This document shows positions 1 through 7,479 of a DNA stretch of 45,366 nucleotides, piece after piece. Both the position numbers and the translations under genes were made by a program. The stretch comes from Prosthecobacter debontii (GTDB lineage: Bacteria; Verrucomicrobiota; Verrucomicrobiia; Chthoniobacterales; Chthoniobacteraceae): assembly GCA_945861385.1 (NCBI GenBank), contig CAMAUI010000024.1:1-45366 (forward strand), in the 5' to 3' direction. Within the stretch, counting starts at the first letter, position 1. Each line of letters opens with the position of its first letter. The notes beneath the pieces are model-generated. The model saw only the letters and a program-made list of their open reading frames with translations. It ran no database searches and was not told where the DNA came from.

Positions 1-1
1 C

Positions 2-403
2 GGCGAATTCCCCTTCATCCTCACCACCGGCCGCGTGCTGGAGCATTACAACTGCGGCACCATGACCCGCCGCACCGGCAACGCCCGCATCGTCACCGAG
101 GACGTCCTCGCCATCCACCCCGCCGACGCCGCGAAAAAGCAAATCACCACCGGCGACCTCGTCCGCATCTTCTCCGCCCGCGGCGAAGTGCGCATCCACG
201 CGAAGGTCTCCGACGAAGTGAAACCCGGCATCCTCTACACCACCTTCCACTTCCCCGAACACCTCGTGAACGTTGTCACCAGCAGCGAATGCGACGAGGA
301 CACCATGTGCCCTGAATACAAGGTCGTCGCCGTGGACGTGGAGCGCGTGAGCGCGCCGGTGGAAAGGAAGAGCGCGGAGCCGGAGGCGGTCGCGGTGAAG
401 TGA
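2..403 (+). CDS. Formate dehydrogenase alpha subunit, C-terminal part (cut by window edge)
   Basis: Only the last 133 residues lie inside the window; the gene enters from the left edge in frame 2. The visible part is the molybdopterin-dinucleotide-binding C-terminal domain of the MopB/formate dehydrogenase family. It begins with FILTTGRVLEHYNCGTMTRR, continues with the AxxxxITTGDLVRIFSARGEV beta-barrel segment, and carries TTFHFPEHLVNVVTSSECDE, which is typical of NAD-linked FdhA/FdsA subunits. In this family the subunit oxidises formate to CO2 at a Mo- or W-bis-MGD centre. The catalytic Sec/Cys and the iron-sulphur domains lie outside the window, so substrate specificity cannot be checked. 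A second, unrelated-in-frame fragment of the same family lies about 1 kb downstream. Confidence 0.85.
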   Translation, partial: GEFPFILTTGRVLEHYNCGTMTRRTGNARIVTEDVLAIHPADAAKKQITTGDLVRIFSARGEVRIHAKVSDEVKPGILYTTFHFPEHLVNVVTSSECDEDTMCPEYKVVAVDVERVSAPVERKSAEPEAVAVK

Positions 404-445
404 GCTGCGGCCCTTCGTTGGTTGTCTAGCCGCAGCTTGGCCGGT

Positions 446-682
446 TCACAGCTCGTCGCCGGGCACGGGCGGGGCGGCGGGGACGCTGGCCAGATATTTC
501 TCGAAATCCTCCCGGCGACCGGCGGCGGCTTCCCGCTTGAGGTAGTCCATCGTCAGCATCACCGCCAGTTTCTCGCTCGCGGCACTGGCGAGGAATTGGC
601 CCACGGAAAACCCCTCGCGCGCGGCGAGGTCTTCAATGTTCTTCTTTACCGAGTCCGGCAGGTTGACGGTGAGAGTGCTCAT
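446..682 (-). CDS. Small antitoxin-like protein paired with a PIN-type toxin remnant
   Basis: This 78-residue protein begins MSTLTVNLPDSVKKNIEDLA, a strand followed by a helix as in ribbon-helix-helix (CopG/HicB-like) antitoxins. It continues with GFSVGQFLASAASEKLAVM and an acidic, proline-rich tail. Its ATG overlaps the stop of the upstream PIN-type reading frame by four bases (ATGA), so the pair would be translationally coupled in toxin-then-antitoxin order. From what is known of such pairs, it should neutralise the PIN ribonuclease and autoregulate. The gene looks intact while its toxin appears truncated, suggesting a decaying module in which the antitoxin is retained. The assignment rests on size, fold pattern and context only. 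Confidence 0.65.
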   Translation of the reverse strand: MSTLTVNLPDSVKKNIEDLAAREGFSVGQFLASAASEKLAVMLTMDYLKREAAAGRREDFEKYLASVPAAPPVPGDEL

Positions 683-1170
683 GGCTGTTTTCGTATCAGT
701 TTCAGAAATTCACGGGGCCGGATGGCGGTGACGCCGAGTTGCTCCGAGCCGTGAAAATCGTTCACGTTATGCGTGACAACGTAGCGGCACCCGGCGGCGA
801 ACGCCAGTTCCAACACCATGTCGTCATTGGCGTCGGTGAGGAATGGCCGCCACAGGAAATGGATTTCCTGCAGGTGCGCCTGGCTGGCGAGGTAGCGCAG
901 GAAGCGCAGCGCGTCCTCTGGAGTCTGGCCGGGCGGGAGGTGCGCCGCGAGCATCGGTTCAATTTCAGTGGCAAGAAACTCCTTCGAAACCCCGGACACC
1001 GATGCAGCCGTCATCATGGTTCGCTGCGCGTCCAGCAGCGGCTGGAGCACTGCTTCCGGAATATCGAGCCAAAGAGCTTGCCGCGTCGCCTGGATCGCAG
1101 CGATGAGTTTTTCGCCGACGAGACGGCGGTCGCCTGCCTGCAGTGCCGTGTACGCTTCGCGCATGAACAT
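679..1170 (-). pseudogene. PIN-domain toxin, truncated or chimeric at the N-terminus
   Basis: The last roughly 90 residues match the C-terminal two thirds of the COG1569 PIN family ('putative toxin component, PIN family'). The recognisable parts are LRFLRYLASQAHLQEIHFLW, then DANDDMVLELAFAAGCRYVV, THNVNDF and REFLKLI. The acidic residues of the DDMVLELA and THNVNDF segments are present. The N-terminal strand with the first catalytic Asp (usually LDTNV) is missing. Instead the frame runs into an unrelated helical stretch (MREAYTALQAGDRRLVGEKL), so the 5' end looks replaced by rearrangement. The ATG at 1170 gives 163 residues but no convincing start exists. Without the first Asp, RNase activity is unlikely. 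The downstream antitoxin overlaps it by four bases. Confidence 0.55.
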
Positions 1171-1345
1171 CTCAACCCTTTCGCCGGCACGAATCTCGTC
1201 TTCCACGACCGACGCCTTGTTGTTGCCGGGCGGAGCGCGCAAGGCGCGCAAGCGATGAAAGCTGTCTGTCGCTTCACCGATGAAGTTGAGTAACGGAAGT
1301 CTGAACGCGTGGCACGAGGGAAATGCGGGGCACTTAACGACCCGC

Positions 1346-1477
1346 GAGGTGTCGCTGGAGTTCCTCGTCGTGCAGGAAATCTTCATGAGCGAGGCCGCGA
1401 AGTTCGCGACCGTCGTGCTGCCTGGCGCGTCGTTCTTTGAAAGGAGCGGCACGTTCACCAGGATCGAAAACACATAG
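1346..1477 (+). pseudogene. Internal fragment of a formate dehydrogenase alpha-subunit gene
   Basis: About 40 residues read LEFLVVQEIFMSEAAKFATV and then VLPGASFFERSGTFTRIEN before a stop. This is the conserved FdhA/NarB-type stretch that in intact proteins reads LVVQDxFLTETAxxADVVLP followed by A(A/S)xxEKxGTFTNTER. The match stops abruptly at the TNTER position and nothing upstream belongs to the family. In an intact gene this stretch lies well upstream of the C-terminal domain seen at the left window edge, so here it is out of order and isolated. It is read as debris of a duplicated or rearranged fdh gene, not an expressed protein. Confidence 0.6.
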
Positions 1478-1761
1478 ACCTCCAGCATGCGGATGCGGCG
1501 CAGTGTTTTGCCGATGCAGGCGGCGCCGTTGTGGCGGCGGCAGCCGTCTGGGTCGCCAGACCGTTGGTGCAATAGTCGAGGGGTTTGCTCACTGTTTGCG
1601 GCCTGTGGTTGAGGGCGTTCGTCCCGCCCGGCCCCACCACCACCCGTCACGGCCAATGCCGGCAACAGGAGAAGGCTGGCCAGCGCGATGAGCCAGCCAG
1701 GACGCCGCCCGGGGTGTCCACGGCAGTTCGCTGGCGGATGCCGTTCACGGCGGGGTGTAGA

Positions 1762-1797
1762 TGGAAATGCTCGCGCCGCCAAATTTCCATTCGACAG
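1762..1797 (+). repeat. Dispersed 36-bp hairpin repeat, copy 1
   Basis: The arms TGGAAAT (1762-1768) and ATTTCCA (1783-1789) form a 7-bp stem around a 14-nt loop, followed by TTCGACAG. A second copy lies at 3189-3224 and matches at 30 of 36 positions. The closing pair differs between copies (T-A here, C-G there) but stays complementary. Confidence 0.65.
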
Positions 1798-1801
1798 GAA
1801 G

Positions 1802-1895
1802 TAGTCATCACCGCTCCGCGTGATGCAGTGGCGTTCTGAACCAGGACACGCGCTCTGCTTGCGAGACGTTTGCATCACGCGGAGCGTGATGACTA
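1802..1895. repeat. Inverted repeat with 25-bp arms
   Basis: The left arm 1802-1827 (starts TAGTCATCACCGCTCC) and the right arm 1871-1895 (ends GGAGCGTGATGACTA) are reverse complements apart from one extra C in the left arm. They enclose about 43 bp. Each arm also contains a small palindrome, ATCACGC/GCGTGAT. No transposase gene is present. It resembles a short non-autonomous or REP-like element. Confidence 0.65.
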
Positions 1896-1926
1896 CTTTT
1901 CCAGCACACCCTGATTCCTGGCTCCA

Positions 1927-2952
1927 TCAGAGCAGCTCGCCGCGGCTCCTCCCGGACTTCGCCGCGGCTTGGAACTTTTTCCAGCGAAACGGCTGCACAA
2001 TCTGCCCGAAAAATCCCTTCGGCATCGCGTCTTTGATTCCGATTTCCGCGGGCGGACGGCGCCGGGTGTCGTCGTAGTAAGTGCCGAAGATCAGATCCCA
2101 CAGCATGATATTTTCGCCGTAGTTTTTGTTCCCCTCGCGCAGATCCATCGAGTGATGCCAGCGGTGCAAAGCCGGGGTGTTGAAAATGTAGCTGAGCACG
2201 CCGAATCGCATGCGGATGTTGCAGTGGGTCAAAAATCCGATGTAGGCCGTGATCGCCCCGAACCACAGCACCACGTCATTCGGCGTCCCGGCAAGTGCGA
2301 GCAGCGGCGCGGAAAAGGCGACGCTTTTCAGGGTATCAATGATGTGAAAGCGGCCCGTGTTGAAGAACCACAGTTTTTTCGAGCTGTGGTGCACCGCGTG
2401 AAACCACCACAACGGCTCCCATTCGTGCGCCACACGATGCGCCCAGTAGAGCCCGAACTCCGCCACTACGAGCGCAAGCACGACTTGAAAAAACATCGGC
2501 CATTCGTTCGGCCAGAATCCCGCCCCCTTTTCCCCACCCACCACGCTCGCCAGACCCAGCCACGTCAGCGAACCGACCATGAGTTGCACGACGGCCTTGG
2601 TGAACGCCGTGTGGGCCAGATCGGGGATCTCCTGTCTGTCGGAATGCAGCCAGCTCTTTTCGTGCGGATGCAGGCGTTCGATCACAAAGAGCAGGCCCGC
2701 GAGGCTGAAGAAAACGATGTTGAAGGCCAGTTGCCCGTGGCCGTTCGCAATGCCGATCCCGGTCGGTATCAGCGCGCAGGTCAAAAGCAGCGGCCAAAGC
2801 GAGCAGTCCAGCAAAGTCTGGAGGCGGGGAAATTTCGGCGCGCCTCCAACCCGCAGGAGACTTTCTTCCGGTTGCGGCTGATGTCTGCCGTTCATCACAT
2901 TTTCCAGGACGCGTTTCCCGTCGCTGTCTGTCGCTCGCGAGGAGGTGTTCAT
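1927..2952 (-). CDS. Sterol desaturase / fatty acid hydroxylase family membrane protein
   Basis: This 341-residue integral membrane protein carries the di-iron histidine boxes of the fatty acid hydroxylase superfamily. They are HRVAHE (HxxxH), HAVHHS (HxxHH) and LHRWHHSMD (HxxHH), in the usual order with a GxxKNYGENIMLWDLIFGTYY stretch after the last. Hydrophobic segments lie near residues 48-95 and 125-160, before the first box, and between the second and third boxes. The family uses O2 and a non-haem di-iron centre to hydroxylate or desaturate lipids in the membrane; the substrate cannot be told from sequence. The ATG at 2952 was chosen; an in-frame ATG at 2895 (MNGRHQPQ) is an alternative. 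No partner gene is adjacent on the same strand. Confidence 0.85.
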   Translation of the reverse strand: MNTSSRATDSDGKRVLENVMNGRHQPQPEESLLRVGGAPKFPRLQTLLDCSLWPLLLTCALIPTGIGIANGHGQLAFNIVFFSLAGLLFVIERLHPHEKSWLHSDRQEIPDLAHTAFTKAVVQLMVGSLTWLGLASVVGGEKGAGFWPNEWPMFFQVVLALVVAEFGLYWAHRVAHEWEPLWWFHAVHHSSKKLWFFNTGRFHIIDTLKSVAFSAPLLALAGTPNDVVLWFGAITAYIGFLTHCNIRMRFGVLSYIFNTPALHRWHHSMDLREGNKNYGENIMLWDLIFGTYYDDTRRRPPAEIGIKDAMPKGFFGQIVQPFRWKKFQAAAKSGRSRGELL

Positions 2953-3253
2953 ATGGTCAGCGGGTTGCCGGTGCCTTCGGACGTCTGATACACGATTTCA
3001 TGGACGGCTGGATATTCTTTTGACGATTTTGGGCCAGCTAAAGACGCTGAAGGGCACGAAAAACACAATGCTTCCACCCGATGGGCCCGCTCGCCCCGCG
3101 GATTGCATTTCCAATTCCAGGCACCCCCCTTGGTCGTCGTGCTCCCGAAGGCACGGCCAGACGTGTCCATTCACCCCGGATTGATCCGTGGAAACATTCA
3201 CCCCGCCAAGTTTCCATTCGACAGACCCCGTCCGGGCGCGGTCATTTCCCCGC
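2953..3253. other. Divergent intergenic region, no gene seen
   Basis: This 300-bp spacer separates the desaturase gene (minus) from the TPR-AAA+ gene (plus) and should hold promoters in both directions. No convincing -35/-10 pair was identified by eye. A copy of the 36-bp hairpin repeat lies at 3189-3224, about 30 bp before the start codon at 3254. It may therefore fall in the leader of that mRNA. Confidence 0.4.
3189..3224 (+). repeat. Dispersed 36-bp hairpin repeat, copy 2
   Basis: The arms TGGAAAC (3189-3195) and GTTTCCA (3210-3216) surround a 14-nt loop and are followed by TTCGACAG, as in the copy at 1762-1797. It ends 29 bp before the start codon of the AAA+ gene. Confidence 0.65.
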
Positions 3254-4624
3254 ATGTCTCAACTCGCCGCACTTCGACAGGCCGCATCCGTCTCGCCGGA
3301 AAATCTCCCGCTGCAAATGCTGTACGCCCAGGCGTGCCTCGATGAGTTCTCATTCGACGAGGCGCGCACCGCTTTTGAAAAAGCCGCGCAGCTCGCGCCC
3401 GGCGATCCCGGGCCGAAGCTCGGCGTCGCCCGCGCGCTCTACTCGATGGGCCGCACGAGCGAGGCCGTCATCCGCACCGAGGCCGTCACCGCCCAGTTTC
3501 CCCGGCATGCCCCGGCCTGGGTGCTGCTCGCGCGGCTTGCGCTCATCGAGGGCAGCCGCGACGCCGCAAACGCACACTACCGCAAGGCCATTGAACTCGA
3601 TGGCACCGCCGCCGACCCCGCGCTCGAGCAGGAACTCTACATTGAAAACGGGAAGCCTCCGCAGCGCGCCGCCCTGTCCTCCTCCGGCGCGACGGGCTTT
3701 GACACGGACGACAGCGCGCCGCACGACGACGAGAATCCGGACACCGGCGGGCTCGGCGAATTCGAGCGCCCGACGATCGCATTCAGCGACGTGGGCGGGA
3801 TGGATTCGGTGAAGGAGGAGATCCGCATGAAAATCCTCTACCCCCTGCAAAACCCCGACCTGTTCCGCGCCTACGGCAAAAAGATCGGCGGCGGCGTGCT
3901 GCTCTATGGCCCGCCGGGCTGCGGCAAGACGCTTCTCAGCCGCGCGACCGCGGGGGAGATCAAGGCAAACTTCCTCGCCATCGGCCTGCACGAGATTCTC
4001 GACATGTGGGTCGGCAACTCGGAAAAAAACCTCCACAAAATCTTCGAGCTGGCCCGCGACAACGCGCCAACCGTCCTCTTTTTCGATGAAGTGGACGCCC
4101 TCGCCGCGGACCGCCACGACCTCCGCCACAGCGCGCAGCGCACGGTGATCAACCAGTTCCTCGCCGAGATGGACGGCACCAACGGCACCAACGACGGCCT
4201 CCTCATCCTCGGCGCGACCAACGCACCGTGGCACATTGATGCCGCATTCCGCCGCCCCGGCCGGTTCGACCGCGTGCTCTTCGTCCCGCCGCCCGACGAC
4301 GAAGCGCGCGCCGCCGTGATCGAGGTGATGGCCAAGGGCAAGCCCGTCCACAACCTCGACGCCCGCGCGCTGGCGAAAAAGACGACGGACTTCAGCGGGG
4401 CGGATTTGAAAGGCGTGTTCGACATGACCATCGAGCGGGCACTGGCAAAAGCGATGAAGGAAGGCCGCATCGTCCCCATCACCACGGACGACCTCATCAA
4501 GACCGCGAAGGACGTGAAGCCGACGGCGCGCGCGTGGTTCGAGAGCGCGAAAAACTACGCGCTGTACGCCAACCAGGGCGGTTTTTACGATGACGTGCTG
4601 GCCTACCTCGGGCTGAAAAAATGA
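3254..4624 (+). CDS. AAA+ ATPase with N-terminal TPR repeats
   Basis: This 456-residue protein has about 120 N-terminal residues of tetratricopeptide repeats (for example ARTAFEKAAQLAPGDPGPKL). An acidic linker follows, then an FtsH/Cdc48-type AAA module starting at FSDVGGMDSVKEEI. The module has Walker A GPPGCGKT, Walker B VLFFDEVDA, sensor 1 LGATNAPW and arginine-finger region RRPGRFDR, with a C-terminal small domain (TTDFSGADLKGVFDMTIERA). No protease domain or N-terminal membrane segment is present, so it is likely a soluble unfoldase or remodelling ATPase using the TPRs for partner binding. The ATG at 3254 (MSQLAALRQ) is chosen over 3188, whose extra residues are low complexity and overlap a repeat. 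Its stop overlaps the next gene's ATG by four bases. Confidence 0.85.
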   Translation: MSQLAALRQAASVSPENLPLQMLYAQACLDEFSFDEARTAFEKAAQLAPGDPGPKLGVARALYSMGRTSEAVIRTEAVTAQFPRHAPAWVLLARLALIEGSRDAANAHYRKAIELDGTAADPALEQELYIENGKPPQRAALSSSGATGFDTDDSAPHDDENPDTGGLGEFERPTIAFSDVGGMDSVKEEIRMKILYPLQNPDLFRAYGKKIGGGVLLYGPPGCGKTLLSRATAGEIKANFLAIGLHEILDMWVGNSEKNLHKIFELARDNAPTVLFFDEVDALAADRHDLRHSAQRTVINQFLAEMDGTNGTNDGLLILGATNAPWHIDAAFRRPGRFDRVLFVPPPDDEARAAVIEVMAKGKPVHNLDARALAKKTTDFSGADLKGVFDMTIERALAKAMKEGRIVPITTDDLIKTAKDVKPTARAWFESAKNYALYANQGGFYDDVLAYLGLKK

Positions 4625-5571
4625 GCGCCGACCCCGCCTCCGCGCATCTCCAGCGCGGGCTGCACCTCGCCCGCGTGCGCCGCTTCGCGGAAGCCGAGGC
4701 GGCATTCAAGGACGCCCTCCAGGGCGATCCCGAGAATGCCTTCGTCCTCTACCAGCTCACGCTGGTGCAATGGCAGCAGGCGGGCCGCGAACGCGACGCG
4801 CTCGCCACCATCCAGCAGGCCGTCCGCTGCGCTCCCAACGAGAGCGACATCCACGCGCTCCAGGCGAACCAGCACAAGGACGCCGAGCGCCACTTCCGCG
4901 AGGCGCTGCGGCTGAACCCGGAGAACGAATTCGCCCGCGAGGGCCTCATCGAGTCGTTCCGCGCGCGCTCGCGGTTCTACCGGCTGCACCTGCGCTGGCT
5001 GCTGTGGATGCAGGCGCGCAGCGACAAGATGCAGTGGGCGGTGATCCTCGGCCTGCTCATCCTCCCAAGAATCATCCGCCGGATTTTCACCGGACCAGCA
5101 GCGGCGGTGGGCGCGCTGCTCGTCGGGCTTGTGCTGCTCTTCGTGCTCTGGGTCCACGTCGCGCGCGGCTTCGGGAACCTCATCGTCTTCACGGATCGCT
5201 TCGCCCGCATGGCGCTGCGGCGCGGGGAAAAGCTCGAGGCCTTTTTTGTCGGCGGATTCATCGTCGCCGCGCTCGCCCTCGCAGCGGCGGGGGTGGTGAT
5301 CGGCGAATTTCTCCTGCTCATCATCGCCGCGACGCTCGTCGCGGCGGCAGTGCCTTTCTCCCACACCTTCACCAACAAGTCCGCGGCCGGTCGCTGGATC
5401 TTCGGCGCGATCGGCGCTTTCGCGCTCATCGCAGGCGGGCTCATCGTTTTCCAGCCGCTGATCGCGGGGATCCTCGACGCAAAAACCGCCGTCTCAATCG
5501 GCAGCGCCGCATTCCTGTTCAGCGTCCTCTCGACATGGCTCTGCAATATCCCCGGCCTTCGCCAGCGGTGA
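4621..5571 (+). CDS. TPR-containing integral membrane protein, partner of the AAA+ ATPase
   Basis: The first roughly 115 of 316 residues are TPR-like (EAEAAFKDALQGDPENAFVL, then ERHFREALRLNPENEFAREG). The rest forms about five hydrophobic segments, including MQWAVILGLLILP, VGALLVGLVLLFVLWV, FIVAALALAAAGVVIGEFLL, IFGAIGAFALIAGGLIV and SIGSAAFLFSVLSTWL. No enzymatic motif is visible. The ATG overlaps the stop of the TPR-AAA+ gene (ATGA), a strong sign of coupled translation. The likeliest role is a membrane anchor or adaptor that meets the ATPase through its TPRs; this is inferred from context. Its last 78 bp overlap the convergent amgK gene on the other strand. Confidence 0.75.
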   Translation: MSADPASAHLQRGLHLARVRRFAEAEAAFKDALQGDPENAFVLYQLTLVQWQQAGRERDALATIQQAVRCAPNESDIHALQANQHKDAERHFREALRLNPENEFAREGLIESFRARSRFYRLHLRWLLWMQARSDKMQWAVILGLLILPRIIRRIFTGPAAAVGALLVGLVLLFVLWVHVARGFGNLIVFTDRFARMALRRGEKLEAFFVGGFIVAALALAAAGVVIGEFLLLIIAATLVAAAVPFSHTFTNKSAAGRWIFGAIGAFALIAGGLIVFQPLIAGILDAKTAVSIGSAAFLFSVLSTWLCNIPGLRQR

Positions 5572-6501
5572 ATTGCAGCAGCCCTTCCGCTCCAGCAAGT
5601 CCGCCAGCCGCCCCATGCCCGCGATGCGCGAGAGCACTTCGCGCAGGCGTGGGACGGCCACGGGGATGTGCGCGAGAAAATGCAGCCTCCCGTCCTTGTG
5701 GCCGAGTTTTCCGTAGGCGCCGAGCGCCTGCATGAGCCGTTGCATCGCGCAGAGATCGTAGAGCGCCATCCACTGCGCCTCGCCGGGCCGCCCAGGGCCG
5801 AGCAGGCCGCTGAGGTAATGCTGGAGCAGCTCGGCGCGTTCCTCCTCGGCGAGGTTCACATACGGATCGAGCAGCAGCGACGCGACATCGTACTGCGCGA
5901 GCCCGGGGCGCAGCCCTTGGAAATCAATCAGGCACACGCCGCCGTCGCGGATGATGACGTTCTGGCTTTGGAAATCCCGGTGGACCAGGCAGCGCGGCTG
6001 CGCGGCCAGATGCTCCGCAATCTGCGCAAGCCGCGCGCGATCCACATGCGCCGCGATCTCCTCCGCGCCGAGGCCGAAATGCCGCCCGAGACAATGCTCG
6101 ATGAAATACTCCTGCTCCCATTTGTAGAGCGCCGCGTCGAACTCCTGCTGCAAATGCGGCCTGCCCTCCGCCAGGTGCGCCTGCGTGTGAAGCGCGAGCA
6201 CCTCATCGAGCGTCCGCTGGTAGAGCGCGCGCCGCGCAGGCCACGAGTCCCCGCGATGGCTCCACAAATCCTCACCCCCCGCATCCTCCATGAAAATGAT
6301 CCCCTCCTTCTCGTCATGAAAATCCACCCGCGGCACGCGCACGCCCGCGCGCGCAAGGAACTGCGCGATCACGACGAAGTAGCGGTTCTCATCGCGCTCC
6401 GCGGTGTAGCGCACGAGGATCAGTGACTGCCCCGCGAGATGGACACGCCAGAACTTGCGGCCAGAACCACCCTTCTCGATCGGCTCTACAAAAACGGACA
6501 T
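5494..6501 (-). CDS. amgK: AmgK-type anomeric sugar kinase (aminoglycoside phosphotransferase fold)
   Basis: This 335-residue protein has the APH/choline-kinase fold. It shows the catalytic loop LVHRDFQSQNVIIRDG (HxDxxxxN), the metal-binding segment VCLIDFQGLRPGLAQYDVAS and an N-terminal nucleotide-binding region with GGSGRKFWRV. In the characterised AmgK-MurU route, AmgK phosphorylates the anomeric hydroxyl of MurNAc (and GlcNAc), bypassing de novo UDP-MurNAc synthesis. Position supports that role over drug resistance: the nucleotidyltransferase gene murU lies 47 bp upstream on the same strand. The C-terminal 26 residues overlap the 3' end of the convergent TPR membrane protein gene. The ATG at 6501 fits the family's N-terminus. 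An unrelated small-molecule kinase cannot be excluded from sequence alone. Confidence 0.75.
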   Translation of the reverse strand: MSVFVEPIEKGGSGRKFWRVHLAGQSLILVRYTAERDENRYFVVIAQFLARAGVRVPRVDFHDEKEGIIFMEDAGGEDLWSHRGDSWPARRALYQRTLDEVLALHTQAHLAEGRPHLQQEFDAALYKWEQEYFIEHCLGRHFGLGAEEIAAHVDRARLAQIAEHLAAQPRCLVHRDFQSQNVIIRDGGVCLIDFQGLRPGLAQYDVASLLLDPYVNLAEEERAELLQHYLSGLLGPGRPGEAQWMALYDLCAMQRLMQALGAYGKLGHKDGRLHFLAHIPVAVPRLREVLSRIAGMGRLADLLERKGCCNSPLAKAGDIAEPCREDAEQECGAAD

Positions 6502-6548
6502 CGCCGCGAGTAATCAGCAGGATCACTCCGCGTGCAAGCCGGACGACC

Positions 6549-7418
6549 TCAAAAATCCCGCCCGCTGTGCTCCCCTTCCGCGCGCGCACCGTCTGTGACG
6601 ACGCATCGGGAAAGCCGCGCACCCGGGGCGACCTCCGCATTTTCCCACACGCTGCACCCGCTCAAGCGCGCGCCCTCGCCGATGCGGGCGGTCGGCGCGA
6701 TCCACTGCGGCTCGCCGAGTGCGGCGCAGGCAGCGAGGTATTCGTCGCGCGTGCCGAGATCCCGCCACCCGCCTTCGTCGAGAACGATGCCGCCGGGATG
6801 CTCACCCGCGCGGATCATGCCGTGAAAAATCGGGACGACTCCGATTTTTTGCGCCGGTGGAATCCGCGCGATGAAGCGGGGCTCGACGATGTAGATGCCC
6901 GTGAAGAGATGCGCGGGCTCCAGCTCGGGGCGCAGTTCGCGCCGGAGATCAAGCACGCGCGCGCCCGCCGGATCGAACGCGACATTTCGCGCGCCACCGC
7001 TGCTGCGCAGGACGAGCGTGACCTCGTTGCCCGCGGCGCGGTGATGCGCCAGCGCCGGGGCGAGGGGGATGTCACTCAGAATGTCGCCATTATAGACAAT
7101 GAAAGGGCCGTCGCCGAGATGCTCGCGCGCGTTCCAAATCCCGCCGGCGGTCTCGAGAACCCCGGGCGCCTCGTGGACGAAGACGATGGGCCGCCCGCGC
7201 CAGCGGGAGTCCGGAAAAAATTCCGCGTAGCGTTCCGCGCACCAATGCGTGTTCACGACGAAACGCTCCACCCCGGCGGCGATAAGATGATCGAACGCAT
7301 GGGTGATGAGCGGCCGCCCCGCGACGGGGATCAGCGGTTTTGGGCGCCGCGCCGTGAGCGGCCGCAGCCGGGTGCCGAGCCCGGCGCCGAGGACGAATGC
7401 GGTGAGCGCTGATTCCAT
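6549..7418 (-). CDS. murU: MurU-type sugar-1-phosphate nucleotidyltransferase
   Basis: This 289-residue protein opens with the nucleotidyltransferase signature FVLGAGLGTRLRPLT and RPKPLIPVAGRPLI, followed by the metal-binding FIVYNGDILSD. It has VFVHEAPGVLETAGG and ends with a short hexapeptide/left-handed-helix-like tail (ARIGEGARLSGCSVWENAEV). MurU transfers UMP to MurNAc-1-phosphate to give UDP-MurNAc in peptidoglycan recycling. The amgK-type kinase just downstream makes this the favoured reading over a generic mannose- or glucose-1-phosphate transferase. The canonical opening is usually GxGxRxRP; here it is GAGLGTRLRP, fully conserved. The pair probably forms an operon, perhaps continuing from the helicase gene whose stop is 61 bp upstream. 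Confidence 0.75.
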   Translation of the reverse strand: MESALTAFVLGAGLGTRLRPLTARRPKPLIPVAGRPLITHAFDHLIAAGVERFVVNTHWCAERYAEFFPDSRWRGRPIVFVHEAPGVLETAGGIWNAREHLGDGPFIVYNGDILSDIPLAPALAHHRAAGNEVTLVLRSSGGARNVAFDPAGARVLDLRRELRPELEPAHLFTGIYIVEPRFIARIPPAQKIGVVPIFHGMIRAGEHPGGIVLDEGGWRDLGTRDEYLAACAALGEPQWIAPTARIGEGARLSGCSVWENAEVAPGARLSRCVVTDGARAEGEHSGRDF

Positions 7419-7479
7419 TCATGCGGGTGAAAGCAGAATGCGCCGTGCGTGGCGAGCGTCTGTCCTGCGAGGCAGCGCG

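Larger units (their letters stand above)
1478..1926. other. Non-coding stretch with dispersed repeats
   Basis: No convincing gene was found between the FDH fragment and the desaturase gene. A minus-strand stretch around 1640-1700 would encode a hydrophobic, signal-like segment (GWLIALASLLLLPALAV), but it has no clear start and no downstream domain. The right part holds two repeats annotated separately: a 36-bp hairpin element and a 25-bp inverted repeat. Confidence 0.5.

Noticed and set aside
5494-6501. Aminoglycoside resistance phosphotransferase
   Set aside because: The fold is shared, but the adjacent MurU-type gene makes sugar-kinase function far more likely.
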